Of a DNA stretch of 12,038 nucleotides, positions 6,579-12,038 are shown piece after piece (the first letter of the stretch is position 1; each line of letters begins with the position of its first letter). The stretch is from the NCBI GenBank assembly GCA_023405875.1, contig JAEXXN010000403.1, positions 1-12,038 on the forward strand. The letters run 5' to 3'. The position numbers and the translations under genes are program-made. The notes below the pieces were generated by a model. The model saw only the letters and a program-made list of their open reading frames with translations. It did not search any database and had not been told where the DNA came from. The stretch comes from Bacillota bacterium (lineage in GTDB: Bacteria; Bacillota; Clostridia; Lutisporales; Lutisporaceae).

Positions 6579-7259
6579 ATGGTAATGATAAAAAACATGC
6601 TTCTTACAAATCACAACAGACCCGGAAAAAAGATAAAAAAGCTGAAGGGTATTGTCATACATTGGACAGCCAACACCGCTGCAGGAGCAGATGCTGTAGC
6701 CAACAGGAATTATTTCAATACAACAGGCAGCTACACATCAACCCACTATATAGTTGATTCCAAACAAATAATAAGGTGCATACCCGATGACGAGATCGGG
6801 TACCATGCCGGTGCTTCCAGGTATACAGAGCTGGGAAACAGTATCAGAGAAGGAAATACTTCGCCAAACTATTATCTTTTGGGTATAGAGATGTGTGTCA
6901 ACAAGGATGGGGATTGGAACAAAACCTACGAAGCAACAGTGAGCCTGGCGGCATACCTGCTGAAGAAGCATGGCCTTTCCGTTGACGGTGTATACCGTCA
7001 CTATGATATTACCGGCAAGGGGTGCCCCCAGATGATGCTTGAAGAAGAGCCCTGGAATGAGTTCAAATCAAGAGTAGCATCCCAACTGCTGCCTGTCAGG
7101 ATACAAATCAATGGAAAATACCTTGCTGTAGATGCATTTATAAAGGATGACAGGACATATGCGCCCGTAAGAGCAATAGCCGGGGCCCTGGGAGCAGAGG
7201 TGGATTGGGATGAAACCAGACGTACCGTGCTTATAACCACAAAGGAAAACAAGGCCTGA
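6579..7259 (+). CDS. N-acetylmuramoyl-L-alanine amidase (Amidase_2) with C-terminal copper-amine-oxidase-N-like domain
   Basis: 226 residues. Zinc amidase of the PGRP/T7-lysozyme fold that cleaves the amide bond between N-acetylmuramic acid and L-Ala in peptidoglycan. The catalytic domain is at about 20-165: zinc ligands His28 (GIVIHWTAN), His141 (YRHYDITGKGCP) and Cys149, with THYIVD (55-60), HAGAS (76-80) and GIEM (102-105) typical of the fold. Residues about 170-222 (PVRIQINGKYLAVDAFIKD, TYAPVRAIAGALGAEVDWD) form a copper-amine-oxidase N-terminal-like module common on clostridial surface and wall proteins. I chose ATG 6579 because AGGAGGG lies eight bases upstream; the upstream GTG at 6558 and ATG at 6573 fit this SD badly. 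No signal peptide is visible, so export needs a holin or lysis, or it acts in the mother cell or as a prophage-derived lysin. Confidence 0.9.
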   Translation: MVMIKNMLLTNHNRPGKKIKKLKGIVIHWTANTAAGADAVANRNYFNTTGSYTSTHYIVDSKQIIRCIPDDEIGYHAGASRYTELGNSIREGNTSPNYYLLGIEMCVNKDGDWNKTYEATVSLAAYLLKKHGLSVDGVYRHYDITGKGCPQMMLEEEPWNEFKSRVASQLLPVRIQINGKYLAVDAFIKDDRTYAPVRAIAGALGAEVDWDETRRTVLITTKENKA

Positions 7260-7286
7260 CGGAATTGCGCTTCCGTTGATTTTTCT
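7259..7286 (+). terminator. Probable terminator of the amidase gene
   Basis: ACGGAA (7259-7264) / TTCCGT (7271-7276), six-base loop, then TGATTTTTCTT. It begins at the stop codon and its T-tract overlaps the -35 of the next promoter. The stem is short, so moderate strength. Confidence 0.6.
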
Positions 7287-7304
7287 TGTGGACAGGTATA
7301 TAAT
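7276..7304 (+). promoter_or_regulatory. Sigma-A promoter of the 6S-like RNA
   Basis: TTGATT (7276-7281), a 17-base spacer, perfect TATAAT (7299-7304). Predicted start A at about 7311, in AAAGAACAG. Confidence 0.75.
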
Positions 7305-7310
7305 AAAGCT

Positions 7311-7498
7311 AAAGAACAGTATTCCTGGAATGTTCGTTATGTTATTAATCTTAAGCCTCAACGATTAAAGGGGAGCCCAAGTATTAAGGTGGATATCGGG
7401 CTGGCCTGACCAGATGGTTGAAGCGTCGATCAGGGCACCCACCTGCTGAGTGGCAGGTTTTAAGATTATGGCTGACGGCATTTCGGGGGCAATATAGT
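7311..7498 (+). ncRNA. ssrS: Probable 6S RNA (RNA polymerase-binding regulator)
   Basis: About 188 bases with its own promoter and no coding frame. The ends form an 11-pair helix, TTCCTGGAATG (7322-7332) / CATTTCGGGGG (7479-7489), and carry GGAATGTTCG on the 5' side and GACGGCATTTC on the 3' side. These resemble the conserved ends of E. coli 6S RNA (GAGATGTTCG and GGCGGCATCTC). Inside, AATCTTAA (7347-7354) pairs perfectly with TTAAGATT (7460-7467), extended by GCCT / AGGT. Near the apex, GGTGG (7388-7392) pairs with CCACC (7439-7443), leaving large internal bubbles. A long rod with a central bubble that mimics open promoter DNA is the 6S architecture. Two hairpins (AGCCC / GGGCT at 7374-7402 and ACCA-GA-TGGT at 7409-7418) are alternatives within the bubble or apex. 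I rank 6S above an amidase leader riboswitch because of the end motifs; a covariance search would settle it. Confidence 0.62.
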
Positions 7499-7499
7499 A

Positions 7500-7554
7500 C
7501 CCATAGGTATTATTTTCCAAGTGCAGGAATATAATATCCTATGGGCATTTTGTT
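7500..7554 (+). terminator. Long hairpin between the 6S-like RNA and the Amidase_6 gene
   Basis: CCCATAGG-TATTAT...TTCC (7500-7518) pairs with GGAATATAATATCCTATGGG (7526-7545), with one bulged A and a seven-base loop, followed by CATTTTGTTG. It could terminate the 6S-like RNA; the T-tract is short, so some read-through into the Amidase_6 gene is likely. The amidase ribosome site begins about ten bases beyond the stem. Confidence 0.65.
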
Positions 7555-7568
7555 GTGGAGGTATTTTT

Positions 7569-8429
7569 ATGTTTGAGGAGAGAAATATCGTTGAAGATGC
7601 AGACAGACGGATTCACGACGAGGTATTCATACAAAGCATTGACAGGAGAGAAAGAATAACAAGGTTCCTGATTGCCAATCTGGGAATAGATGATGCCGGC
7701 GCAAGAGATGAAGAAGCTGCCTCCGATATACTGTGCCAGCTTTTGAGAGAGGAAAATCCGGTTGCTGACGATATCCTGGAGGATGCAATGGTATTCCTGA
7801 GCGAGCAGGAGGATTATATTCCTGAACCGATGCGGGAAGCGGGCGAGAGCCGGGTAATCAGCTTCTATAACAGGGAAAAAGCAAAGCAGTATATAGATAC
7901 CTACTGGAAAAAATACAATCCGGCTTATCCTTCCTACAGCCATGGAGGAGGAGACTGCACCAACTTCATATCCCAGGTGCTGTATGCAGGGGGAATACCA
8001 TGGGTGGATGACGGCAATCCGGCAAACCATAAGAAAGGCTCCAACTGGTATTGCAAGCCGGGGGCCACAAGTAAGGACAGCGAGCGGAGGGTGACCTTCT
8101 CCTGGAAGATAGCGGCAGTATTCAAAGCCCATTTCATAAAAAGGGTTGGAGAGCATAAAATATACAGCTATGCCGAAGCAATAGCCAATATCAATAACCT
8201 GTCCGGGGAGATTTATATAGGAGACGTAGTGCAGTTCTGTTACTCCAGCGGCGTACCGTACCATACCCTTGCCGTCACAGGGTTCAACAGGGACCCGGAG
8301 TACCATATTAAAGATATCGTATTGGCATCCCATGATGTTGATTCCAATACCCGGTCATTGTATAGAACGATGTTGAAATATCCATCAGATTACAGGCTCA
8401 GGGTATATAATATCAAGAAGGGCCCATAA
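7569..8429 (+). CDS. Amidase_6-domain protein (papain-like putative amidase)
   Basis: 286 residues. The C-terminal part (about 98-275) is the 'putative amidase' Amidase_6 domain. YNREKAKQYIDTYWKKYNPA precedes the catalytic-Cys motif GGGDCTNFISQ (Cys130); the His lies in PYHTLAVTG (His232); ASHDVD (254-259) is the usual conserved tail motif. The fold is NlpC/P60- or CHAP-like and expected to act on peptide or amide bonds, presumably in the cell wall. The N-terminal about 95 residues are acidic, helical and unassigned. ATG 7569 was chosen because TGGAGG lies seven bases upstream; the frame upstream to TTG or other codons has no ribosome site and lies in the hairpin. No signal peptide is visible, unlike many homologues, which suggests action inside the sporangium or after lysis. 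The substrate is unknown. Confidence 0.87.
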   Translation: MFEERNIVEDADRRIHDEVFIQSIDRRERITRFLIANLGIDDAGARDEEAASDILCQLLREENPVADDILEDAMVFLSEQEDYIPEPMREAGESRVISFYNREKAKQYIDTYWKKYNPAYPSYSHGGGDCTNFISQVLYAGGIPWVDDGNPANHKKGSNWYCKPGATSKDSERRVTFSWKIAAVFKAHFIKRVGEHKIYSYAEAIANINNLSGEIYIGDVVQFCYSSGVPYHTLAVTGFNRDPEYHIKDIVLASHDVDSNTRSLYRTMLKYPSDYRLRVYNIKKGP

Positions 8430-8448
8430 AGCAACGATATGTTATTAT

Positions 8449-8483
8449 GCAGGCATACGCATATAAAGCGGTGCCTGCTTTTT
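8449..8483 (+). terminator. Intrinsic terminator after the Amidase_6 gene
   Basis: GCAGGCA (8449-8455) / TGCCTGC (8472-8478) with an inner GC / GC pair in the loop, followed by five Ts. Confidence 0.88.
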
Positions 8484-8522
8484 AATGTATGAATAAATTG
8501 CGGCTGCCGGCGGCTTGTCCTA

Positions 8523-8551
8523 TTGAATAACCTCCTGAAAAATTGTATAAT
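8523..8551 (+). promoter_or_regulatory. Sigma-A promoter of azlCD
   Basis: TTGAAT (8523-8528), 17-base spacer, perfect TATAAT (8546-8551); predicted start near 8558, about 59 bases before azlC. Confidence 0.78.
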
Positions 8552-8616
8552 TATGAACAATATTATTCCTGACTTTGAATGTAAGCATGACGGACAGGCA
8601 TTGGAGGACTGATTAT

Positions 8617-9396
8617 ATGAAGAATTCAAGTGAAAAACTGTATATTGTGAAGGATGAGCCCGCAGCGTACGGTGTACCCCCTGTGAACAAGGGCGATATG
8701 GTAAAAAGGGCGTTTAAGGCTGCTTTTCCCAGAACCTTGCCTGTGATGGCGGGATATATAGTTCTTGGAGCCGGCTTCGGAATATTTTTGCAAAGCAAGG
8801 GCTTTAATTTTCTTTGGGCCATACTGATGAGCATTTCAATTTATGCCGGGTCCATGCAATACGTGGCAGTGGACCTGCTGACCGGCGGAGCGACGCTGGT
8901 TGCTTCAGCCTTAATGACTTTGATGGTTAATGCACGTCACTTGTTCTACGGTATTTCCATGCTTGATAAGTATAAGGGAACAGGCAGAAAAAAGCCTTAT
9001 CTGATTTATTCATTAACGGACGAAACCTACTCCCTTGTTTGTTCCCCTGATATACCTGAAGATGTTGAGCCTGATCTGTATTATACCTTTGTATCCTTTC
9101 TGAACCAATGCTATTGGGTAGCCGGAAGCGCAGCCGGAGGACTGGCAGGTACACTTATTGCCTTTGATGTTACAGGCATCGATTTTGCTATGACAGCGCT
9201 GTTTGTAGTGATTTTTATTGAGCAGTGGTTAAGCACCAGGCAGCATATCCCTGCGGTGATAGGCGTATTGACTGCGGTACTTTGCCTGTTGATTTTCGGC
9301 CCGGCTGAATTTGTCATCCCCTCAATGCTTTCCATTGTCATCCTGCTGACTGTCTTTCGCAAACCACTGACAAAGGAGGCTGAAAGCAATGCCTGA
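8617..9396 (+). CDS. azlC: AzlC family branched-chain amino acid exporter, large subunit
   Basis: 259 residues. AzlC with AzlD forms an inner-membrane exporter of branched-chain amino acids and analogues such as azaleucine. After a polar N-terminus of about 35 residues, family motifs appear in order: FPRTLPVMAGYIVLGAGFG (37-55), SIYAGSMQYVAVDLL (74-88), NARHLFYGISMLDKY (105-119), LTDETYSL (133-140), NQCYWVAGSAAG (163-174), then three hydrophobic helices to the end. The layout is roughly seven or eight membrane segments. Start ATG 8617 was preferred because GGAGG lies nine bases upstream; an upstream TTG at 8575 lacks a ribosome site. It overlaps azlD by eight bases, indicating coupled translation. 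Regulation by an Lrp-like or similar factor is common in the family but no operator is evident. Confidence 0.95.
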   Translation: MKNSSEKLYIVKDEPAAYGVPPVNKGDMVKRAFKAAFPRTLPVMAGYIVLGAGFGIFLQSKGFNFLWAILMSISIYAGSMQYVAVDLLTGGATLVASALMTLMVNARHLFYGISMLDKYKGTGRKKPYLIYSLTDETYSLVCSPDIPEDVEPDLYYTFVSFLNQCYWVAGSAAGGLAGTLIAFDVTGIDFAMTALFVVIFIEQWLSTRQHIPAVIGVLTAVLCLLIFGPAEFVIPSMLSIVILLTVFRKPLTKEAESNA

Positions 9397-9721
9397 TACA
9401 GGATACTCACTTTTACTCATTGCCGTCATATCAGCGGTGACCCTGATGATCAGATTTCTGCCATTTATACTGTTCCCGGCAGGAAAAGAAACGCCCCGGT
9501 ATATCGCATACCTTGGAAGGGTGCTGCCCTATGCAGTAATGGGCATGCTGGTGATTTACTGCCTGAAAAACATATCCTTTGCCGCTTCACCCTTCGGTGT
9601 CCCGGAATTGCTTGCGGTTGCCCTGGTTGCCGGCCTGCACCTGTGGAAACGGAATACCCTGGTAAGTATAGGAGCAGGCACCGTCTGCTACATGCTCCTG
9701 GTACAGCTTGTATTTATATAG
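9389..9721 (+). CDS. azlD: AzlD family branched-chain amino acid exporter, small subunit
   Basis: 110 residues with four predicted membrane helices (about 6-27, 40-61, 68-86, 92-109). Family motifs: MIRFLPFILFPAG (20-32), LGRVLPYAVMGMLVIYCL (42-59) and a late helix with LVAGLHLWKRNTLVSIGAG. AzlD is the obligate small partner of AzlC; the length is normal. ATG 9389 is preceded by AAAGGAGG inside the azlC coding end. Confidence 0.94.
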   Translation: MPDTGYSLLLIAVISAVTLMIRFLPFILFPAGKETPRYIAYLGRVLPYAVMGMLVIYCLKNISFAASPFGVPELLAVALVAGLHLWKRNTLVSIGAGTVCYMLLVQLVFI

Positions 9722-9722
9722 G

Positions 9723-9759
9723 ATACCCTTCAGCCCCGCCGCTGAGGGGTATTTATTTT
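9723..9759 (+). terminator. Intrinsic terminator of azlCD
   Basis: ATACCCTTCAGC (9723-9734) / GCTGAGGGGTAT (9741-9752), six-base loop, then TTATTTTG. It starts just after the azlD stop. Confidence 0.85.
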
Positions 9760-9839
9760 GTATTGACCCCTACAGCATGTAACATATTGGAAAGCAATTG
9801 AATAATATGGTAGGGATAACATGTAAAGGGGGGTTAATT

Positions 9840-10064
9840 ATGACCAAAAGCTATATATATGACCATGAGTACAAGCCTGAAATGCTTGTAGCTCCGCATT
9901 ATAAAATACCGGTTATGGGTCCGGAATTCAAGCTGGCTGAAGCCTATGTCCCTTACCAGGTGATGCAGAAGGTGTATGAGCCGATGAAGGGACTGATGAA
10001 GGGAACCATATTCCCGGAGCTTTATGATCCGTATGTGAAGATGAAAAGGGGCAGGGAAGATTGA
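9840..10064 (+). CDS. cotJA: Spore coat associated protein CotJA
   Basis: 74 residues, first gene of the cotJ operon. CotJA helps assemble CotJC into the spore coat. The family core LAEAYVPYQVMQKVYEP (32-48) and MKGTIFPELYDPYVKM (53-68) is intact and the length is normal. ATG 9840 has the SD AAAGGGGGG about seven bases upstream; the in-frame ATG region from 9798 precedes this SD and is unlikely to be used. In Bacillus the operon is transcribed by sigma-E in the mother cell. Here ACATATT at 9782-9788 followed by AATAATAT at 9801-9808 is the nearest candidate, but spacing is short and I do not call it firmly. Confidence 0.93.
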   Translation: MTKSYIYDHEYKPEMLVAPHYKIPVMGPEFKLAEAYVPYQVMQKVYEPMKGLMKGTIFPELYDPYVKMKRGRED

Positions 10065-10082
10065 GGAAAGGGAGGTATTAAG

Positions 10083-10355
10083 ATGGATATAAGCAGAGAC
10101 AGGCTTGAAATGCTCAAGGAAATAATGGCTATAGACTTCTCTCTGGTAGAGCTGAATCTGTATCTGGATACGCATCCTATGGATCAGAGAGCTCTAAGGC
10201 TGCACAATGAGTATGTTATGAAATTCAAAATGCTCAAGGAAGAGTATGAAAAGGAGTATGCCCCGCTGACTCATATTTTTATCAGTGCTTGCCCCTGGGA
10301 ATGGATAGAAGATCCATGGCCCTGGGAGATCGACTATGAGATGGGGGGAAGATAA
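10083..10355 (+). CDS. cotJB: Spore coat protein CotJB
   Basis: 90 residues. Family features: helix RLEMLKEIMAIDFSLVELNLYLDTHP (7-32) containing DFSLVELNLYLDTHP, then ALRLHNEYV, then the Trp/Pro-rich end SACPWEWIEDPWPWEIDYE (68-86), which is highly typical. GGGAGG lies nine bases before ATG 10083, 18 bases after cotJA. The role is structural or in assembly of the inner coat with CotJA and CotJC. Confidence 0.94.
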   Translation: MDISRDRLEMLKEIMAIDFSLVELNLYLDTHPMDQRALRLHNEYVMKFKMLKEEYEKEYAPLTHIFISACPWEWIEDPWPWEIDYEMGGR

Positions 10356-10358
10356 TTT

Positions 10359-10934
10359 ATGTGGATATATGAGAAAAAACTTCAATACCCGGCATGGGTC
10401 GAAGGCTGCGACTTGAAGATTGCCAAGCTGCTTTTTGCACAATACGGAGGGCCCGACAGCGAATTGTCCGCAGGTATAAGATATCTGTCACAGAGATATT
10501 CAATGCCAATACCGGAAGCAAAGGCGGTACTGACGGATATCGGAACCGAGGAAATGGCCCACTGGGAAATAATCGGAACGCTTATATACAAGATAACAGA
10601 GCGGGCAACCCCTGAGGAATTAAAAAAGGCAGGCATGGGGCCAAATTATGTACAGCATGGTACAGCACTGTATCCCAATGATGCAGCAGGTGTTCCCTGG
10701 ACAGCGGCATATATACAGTCTACCGACGATCCCATAACAAATCTTTATGAGGACCTGGCGGCAGAGCAGAAAGCGAGAACCACCTACGAGCACCTTATAA
10801 ATATCACTGATGACAGGGGTGTAATAGAGACACTGAGCTTCTTAAGGGAGAGGGAAGTGGTTCACTTCCAGAGGTTCGGTGAAACTCTGAGACTGGTTCA
10901 GGAGCATATGGATAACATGAAGCATAAAAGGTAA
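10359..10934 (+). CDS. cotJC: Spore coat manganese catalase CotJC
   Basis: 191 residues, ferritin-like dimanganese catalase fold. Expected metal ligands are all present: Glu35 (GPDSELS), Glu65 and His68 (GTEEMAHWE), Glu136 (AAEQKA) and His169 with Glu166 (REREVVHFQRF). It should decompose hydrogen peroxide in the spore coat or mother cell. Length agrees with CotJC rather than the longer vegetative manganese catalases. ATG 10359 follows cotJB by three bases, with GGGGGAAG at the end of cotJB as ribosome site, so the three genes are one operon. Followed by a strong terminator. Confidence 0.95.
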   Translation: MWIYEKKLQYPAWVEGCDLKIAKLLFAQYGGPDSELSAGIRYLSQRYSMPIPEAKAVLTDIGTEEMAHWEIIGTLIYKITERATPEELKKAGMGPNYVQHGTALYPNDAAGVPWTAAYIQSTDDPITNLYEDLAAEQKARTTYEHLINITDDRGVIETLSFLREREVVHFQRFGETLRLVQEHMDNMKHKR

Positions 10935-10949
10935 CCAGGTGAGAGAGTG

Positions 10950-10984
10950 AAAACCGGCATGTCAAAAGTGATGCCGGTTTTTTA
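10950..10984 (+). terminator. Intrinsic terminator of cotJABC
   Basis: AAAACCGGCAT (10950-10960) / ATGCCGGTTTT (10971-10981), ten-base loop, continuing T-run. Confidence 0.92.
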
Positions 10985-11094
10985 GTTATGTACCTTGCAT
11001 CATAAACAGCAGGGAATATTCAAGCAAGGCGCAGCTTAGTAGTAATCAACCGCATTTGATTGTCATAGGATAAAAATAAAAGGAGTATATATAA

Positions 11095-11406
11095 ATGGAT
11101 AAGCTTTTTACCTGGGAAGCAATCGCAACCCTGACAGGTGCTGCTACGCTTGTATATTTTATCGTGGCTTATACTAAAAGGCCCCTGGACAAATCATTGC
11201 CGAAGCTTATGAGGATCGTTGGAACAGATTTATATGCTGTTTTTTGGGCTTTTATTGTTTTGCTGGTTGCCACAGCCGTTATTCTTGGGGGTTTGACCTG
11301 GGCCTCTGCCGCATTGGCATTTTTCAATGCCTTCATAGTAGCGGCGGCAGCCGGCAAGATGAATGATAAGGCCATATATGAGAGTAAACACAAAGAGGGT
11401 GAATAG
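11095..11406 (+). CDS. Small three-helix membrane protein, function unknown
   Basis: 103 residues. I do not recognise a named family. Predicted membrane helices at about 7-26 (WEAIATLTGAATLVYFIVAY), 46-64 and 67-87, the last two joined by a tight GGLTW turn. The third helix is very Ala-rich. Basic stretch KRPLDKSLPKLMR (28-40) between helices 1 and 2, and a charged tail (KMNDKAIYESKHKEGE). Size and topology are holin-like, and amidases without signal peptides occur nearby, but neither proves a holin role. AAAAGGAG precedes ATG 11095 by ten bases. A CATAGGATA (11066-11074), resembling a sigma-K -10 (CATAnnnTA), lies upstream but without a fitting -35. Single-gene unit between terminators. Confidence 0.75.
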   Translation: MDKLFTWEAIATLTGAATLVYFIVAYTKRPLDKSLPKLMRIVGTDLYAVFWAFIVLLVATAVILGGLTWASAALAFFNAFIVAAAAGKMNDKAIYESKHKEGE

Positions 11407-11484
11407 TATAGACTTTACACCCGTTATCAACCGGCACAACAGGAAAAATTATTATCGCTATTTGAGCTATAGGCAGACAAAAGA

Positions 11485-11517
11485 TTAAAGGGGCTTATTC
11501 AGCCCCTTTAACTTTTA
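11485..11517. terminator. Bidirectional terminator between convergent genes
   Basis: Perfect ten-pair stem TTAAAGGGGC (11485-11494) / GCCCCTTTAA (11502-11511), loop TTATTCA, with A/T-rich flanks on both sides. It serves the membrane-protein gene on + and the cysteine-rich gene on -. Confidence 0.9.
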
Positions 11518-11814
11518 GCATTTGCAGTCATTTTTTGATTCAAGGAGTTCATTCAATATTGTTTCGCAGTCAACGATTACCTCGCATATGCAGCAAATAT
11601 CTACAAACTTGAATTTGTCATGGCAGCGGAAAACTGCCAGGTGGCCTATTACAGATACTACCTCTACGTTTTCCTGAACACAATCGTCACAGGTGTTGAG
11701 TATGATGGTAGCCCTATTGTCGCCATTGTCTGCCAGCAGGCACAGTAAATCTTTTATGTTATCCGGAAAGTGTTTTATTCTACAATCTTTATCTCTTCTG
11801 CAATCTTTGCCCAT
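11515..11814 (-). CDS. Cysteine-rich small protein, possibly spore-associated
   Basis: 99 residues with 12 cysteines (5, 11, 25, 42, 45, 64, 74, 75, 77, 83, 97, 99). I do not recognise a named family. After a charged Cys-containing N-terminus comes a helix (FPDNIKDLLCLLADN), then a run of short strands: RATIILNTCDDC, VEVVSVIGHLAVFRC, KFKFVDICCICEVIV. The strand pattern is reminiscent of a small Sm-like or SH3-like barrel. The end is Cys-rich (KNDCKC). High cysteine content and nearness to the cotJ genes suggest a disulfide cross-linked coat or exosporium protein, but metal binding is an alternative. AGGAGGTG sits six bases before the ATG (complement of 11812-11814). No convincing promoter was found in the upstream about 220 bases. 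Confidence 0.75.
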   Translation of the reverse strand: MGKDCRRDKDCRIKHFPDNIKDLLCLLADNGDNRATIILNTCDDCVQENVEVVSVIGHLAVFRCHDKFKFVDICCICEVIVDCETILNELLESKNDCKC

Positions 11815-11985
11815 CTAATTCACCTCCTAAATATTTGAGGATACAGATTCTGCTACTGCAAGCACATATAGCCGGAATCCATTTACAGGAGAGGGTTCAG
11901 TTTTATCTGTCCTCCTGCATATACCTCTGATATCATAATATTATCAAGTACAAATAATGTGACAGCTAAGTCAAAAAATATATGA

Positions 11986-12014
11986 TTGAAATACAGGATA
12001 TTCTGTGCTAATAT
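11986..12014 (+). promoter_or_regulatory. Sigma-A-like promoter facing out of the window
   Basis: TTGAAA (11986-11991), 17-base spacer, TAATAT (12009-12014). An imperfect palindrome, ACAGGATATTCTGT (11992-12006), lies within the spacer and could be an operator. The gene it serves is to the right of the window. The rest of 11830-11985 shows no gene on either strand. Confidence 0.5.
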
Positions 12015-12038
12015 GGAGATGCAATATACAATTTATTG

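Noticed and set aside
7539..8333. 264-codon - strand frame opposite the Amidase_6 gene
   Set aside because: Antisense to a clear enzyme domain, no ribosome site, composition not protein-like.
10394..10615. 73-codon + frame inside cotJC
   Set aside because: Out-of-frame shadow of a fully conserved manganese catalase gene.
1..12038. CRISPR arrays, tRNA or rRNA genes, transposases, prophage block
   Set aside because: None seen: no regularly spaced repeats, no tRNA-like TTCGAATC arms with matching stems, and no mobile-element proteins among the frames.

Overview
The window looks like chromosomal DNA of an anaerobic, endospore-forming member of the Clostridia. Pointers are a complete cotJABC spore-coat operon, a Spo0E-type phosphatase, a DUF1858 + DUF438/hemerythrin pair, a clostridial-type cyclic-di-GMP-I riboswitch in front of a chemoreceptor, strong AGGAGG ribosome binding sites, and a RecQ with a C-terminal helix-turn-helix extension. 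I do not assign a genus. Genes are almost all on the + strand in short transcription units separated by clear intrinsic terminators; only the last, cysteine-rich gene is on the - strand.

Layout. (1) 1-1385: 3' two thirds of recQ, cut by the window edge. (2) 1386-1655: a nested palindromic, REP/MITE-like repeat, then a promoter with a CRP/FNR-family palindrome centred 41.5 bases before the predicted start. (3) 1785-3300: two-gene operon (DUF1858 protein; DUF438-hemerythrin-PAS protein), a likely redox, oxygen, NO or heme sensing unit, closed by a strong terminator. (4) 3409-5772: consensus sigma-A promoter, c-di-GMP-I riboswitch, a Cache-HAMP methyl-accepting chemotaxis protein, terminator. 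(5) 5773-6504: two small genes below the usual length cutoff, a 59-codon TTG-start gene of unknown function behind a structured leader and a 56-codon Spo0E-like gene. (6) 6579-8483: an Amidase_2 peptidoglycan amidase fused to a copper-amine-oxidase-N-like domain, a probable 6S RNA with its own promoter, a long hairpin, and an Amidase_6 (papain-like) protein. (7) 8523-9759: azlCD branched-chain amino acid exporter with a near-consensus promoter. (8) 9840-10983: cotJA-cotJB-cotJC. (9) 11095-11406: a small three-helix membrane protein. (10) 11515-11814 (-): a 99-residue protein with 12 cysteines, possibly a spore protein, convergent with (9) across a shared bidirectional terminator. A sigma-A-like promoter at the right edge points out of the window.

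Themes: signal-dependent behaviour (c-di-GMP to chemotaxis, redox or NO to the hemerythrin-PAS protein) and sporulation or cell-wall remodelling (Spo0E-like, two amidases without signal peptides, CotJ coat proteins, cysteine-rich protein). No CRISPR array, tRNA, rRNA, transposase or prophage block was seen. The least-explained parts are the 59-codon gene with its structured leader, the 6S-like RNA and neighbouring hairpin, the palindromic repeat, and the cysteine-rich protein.
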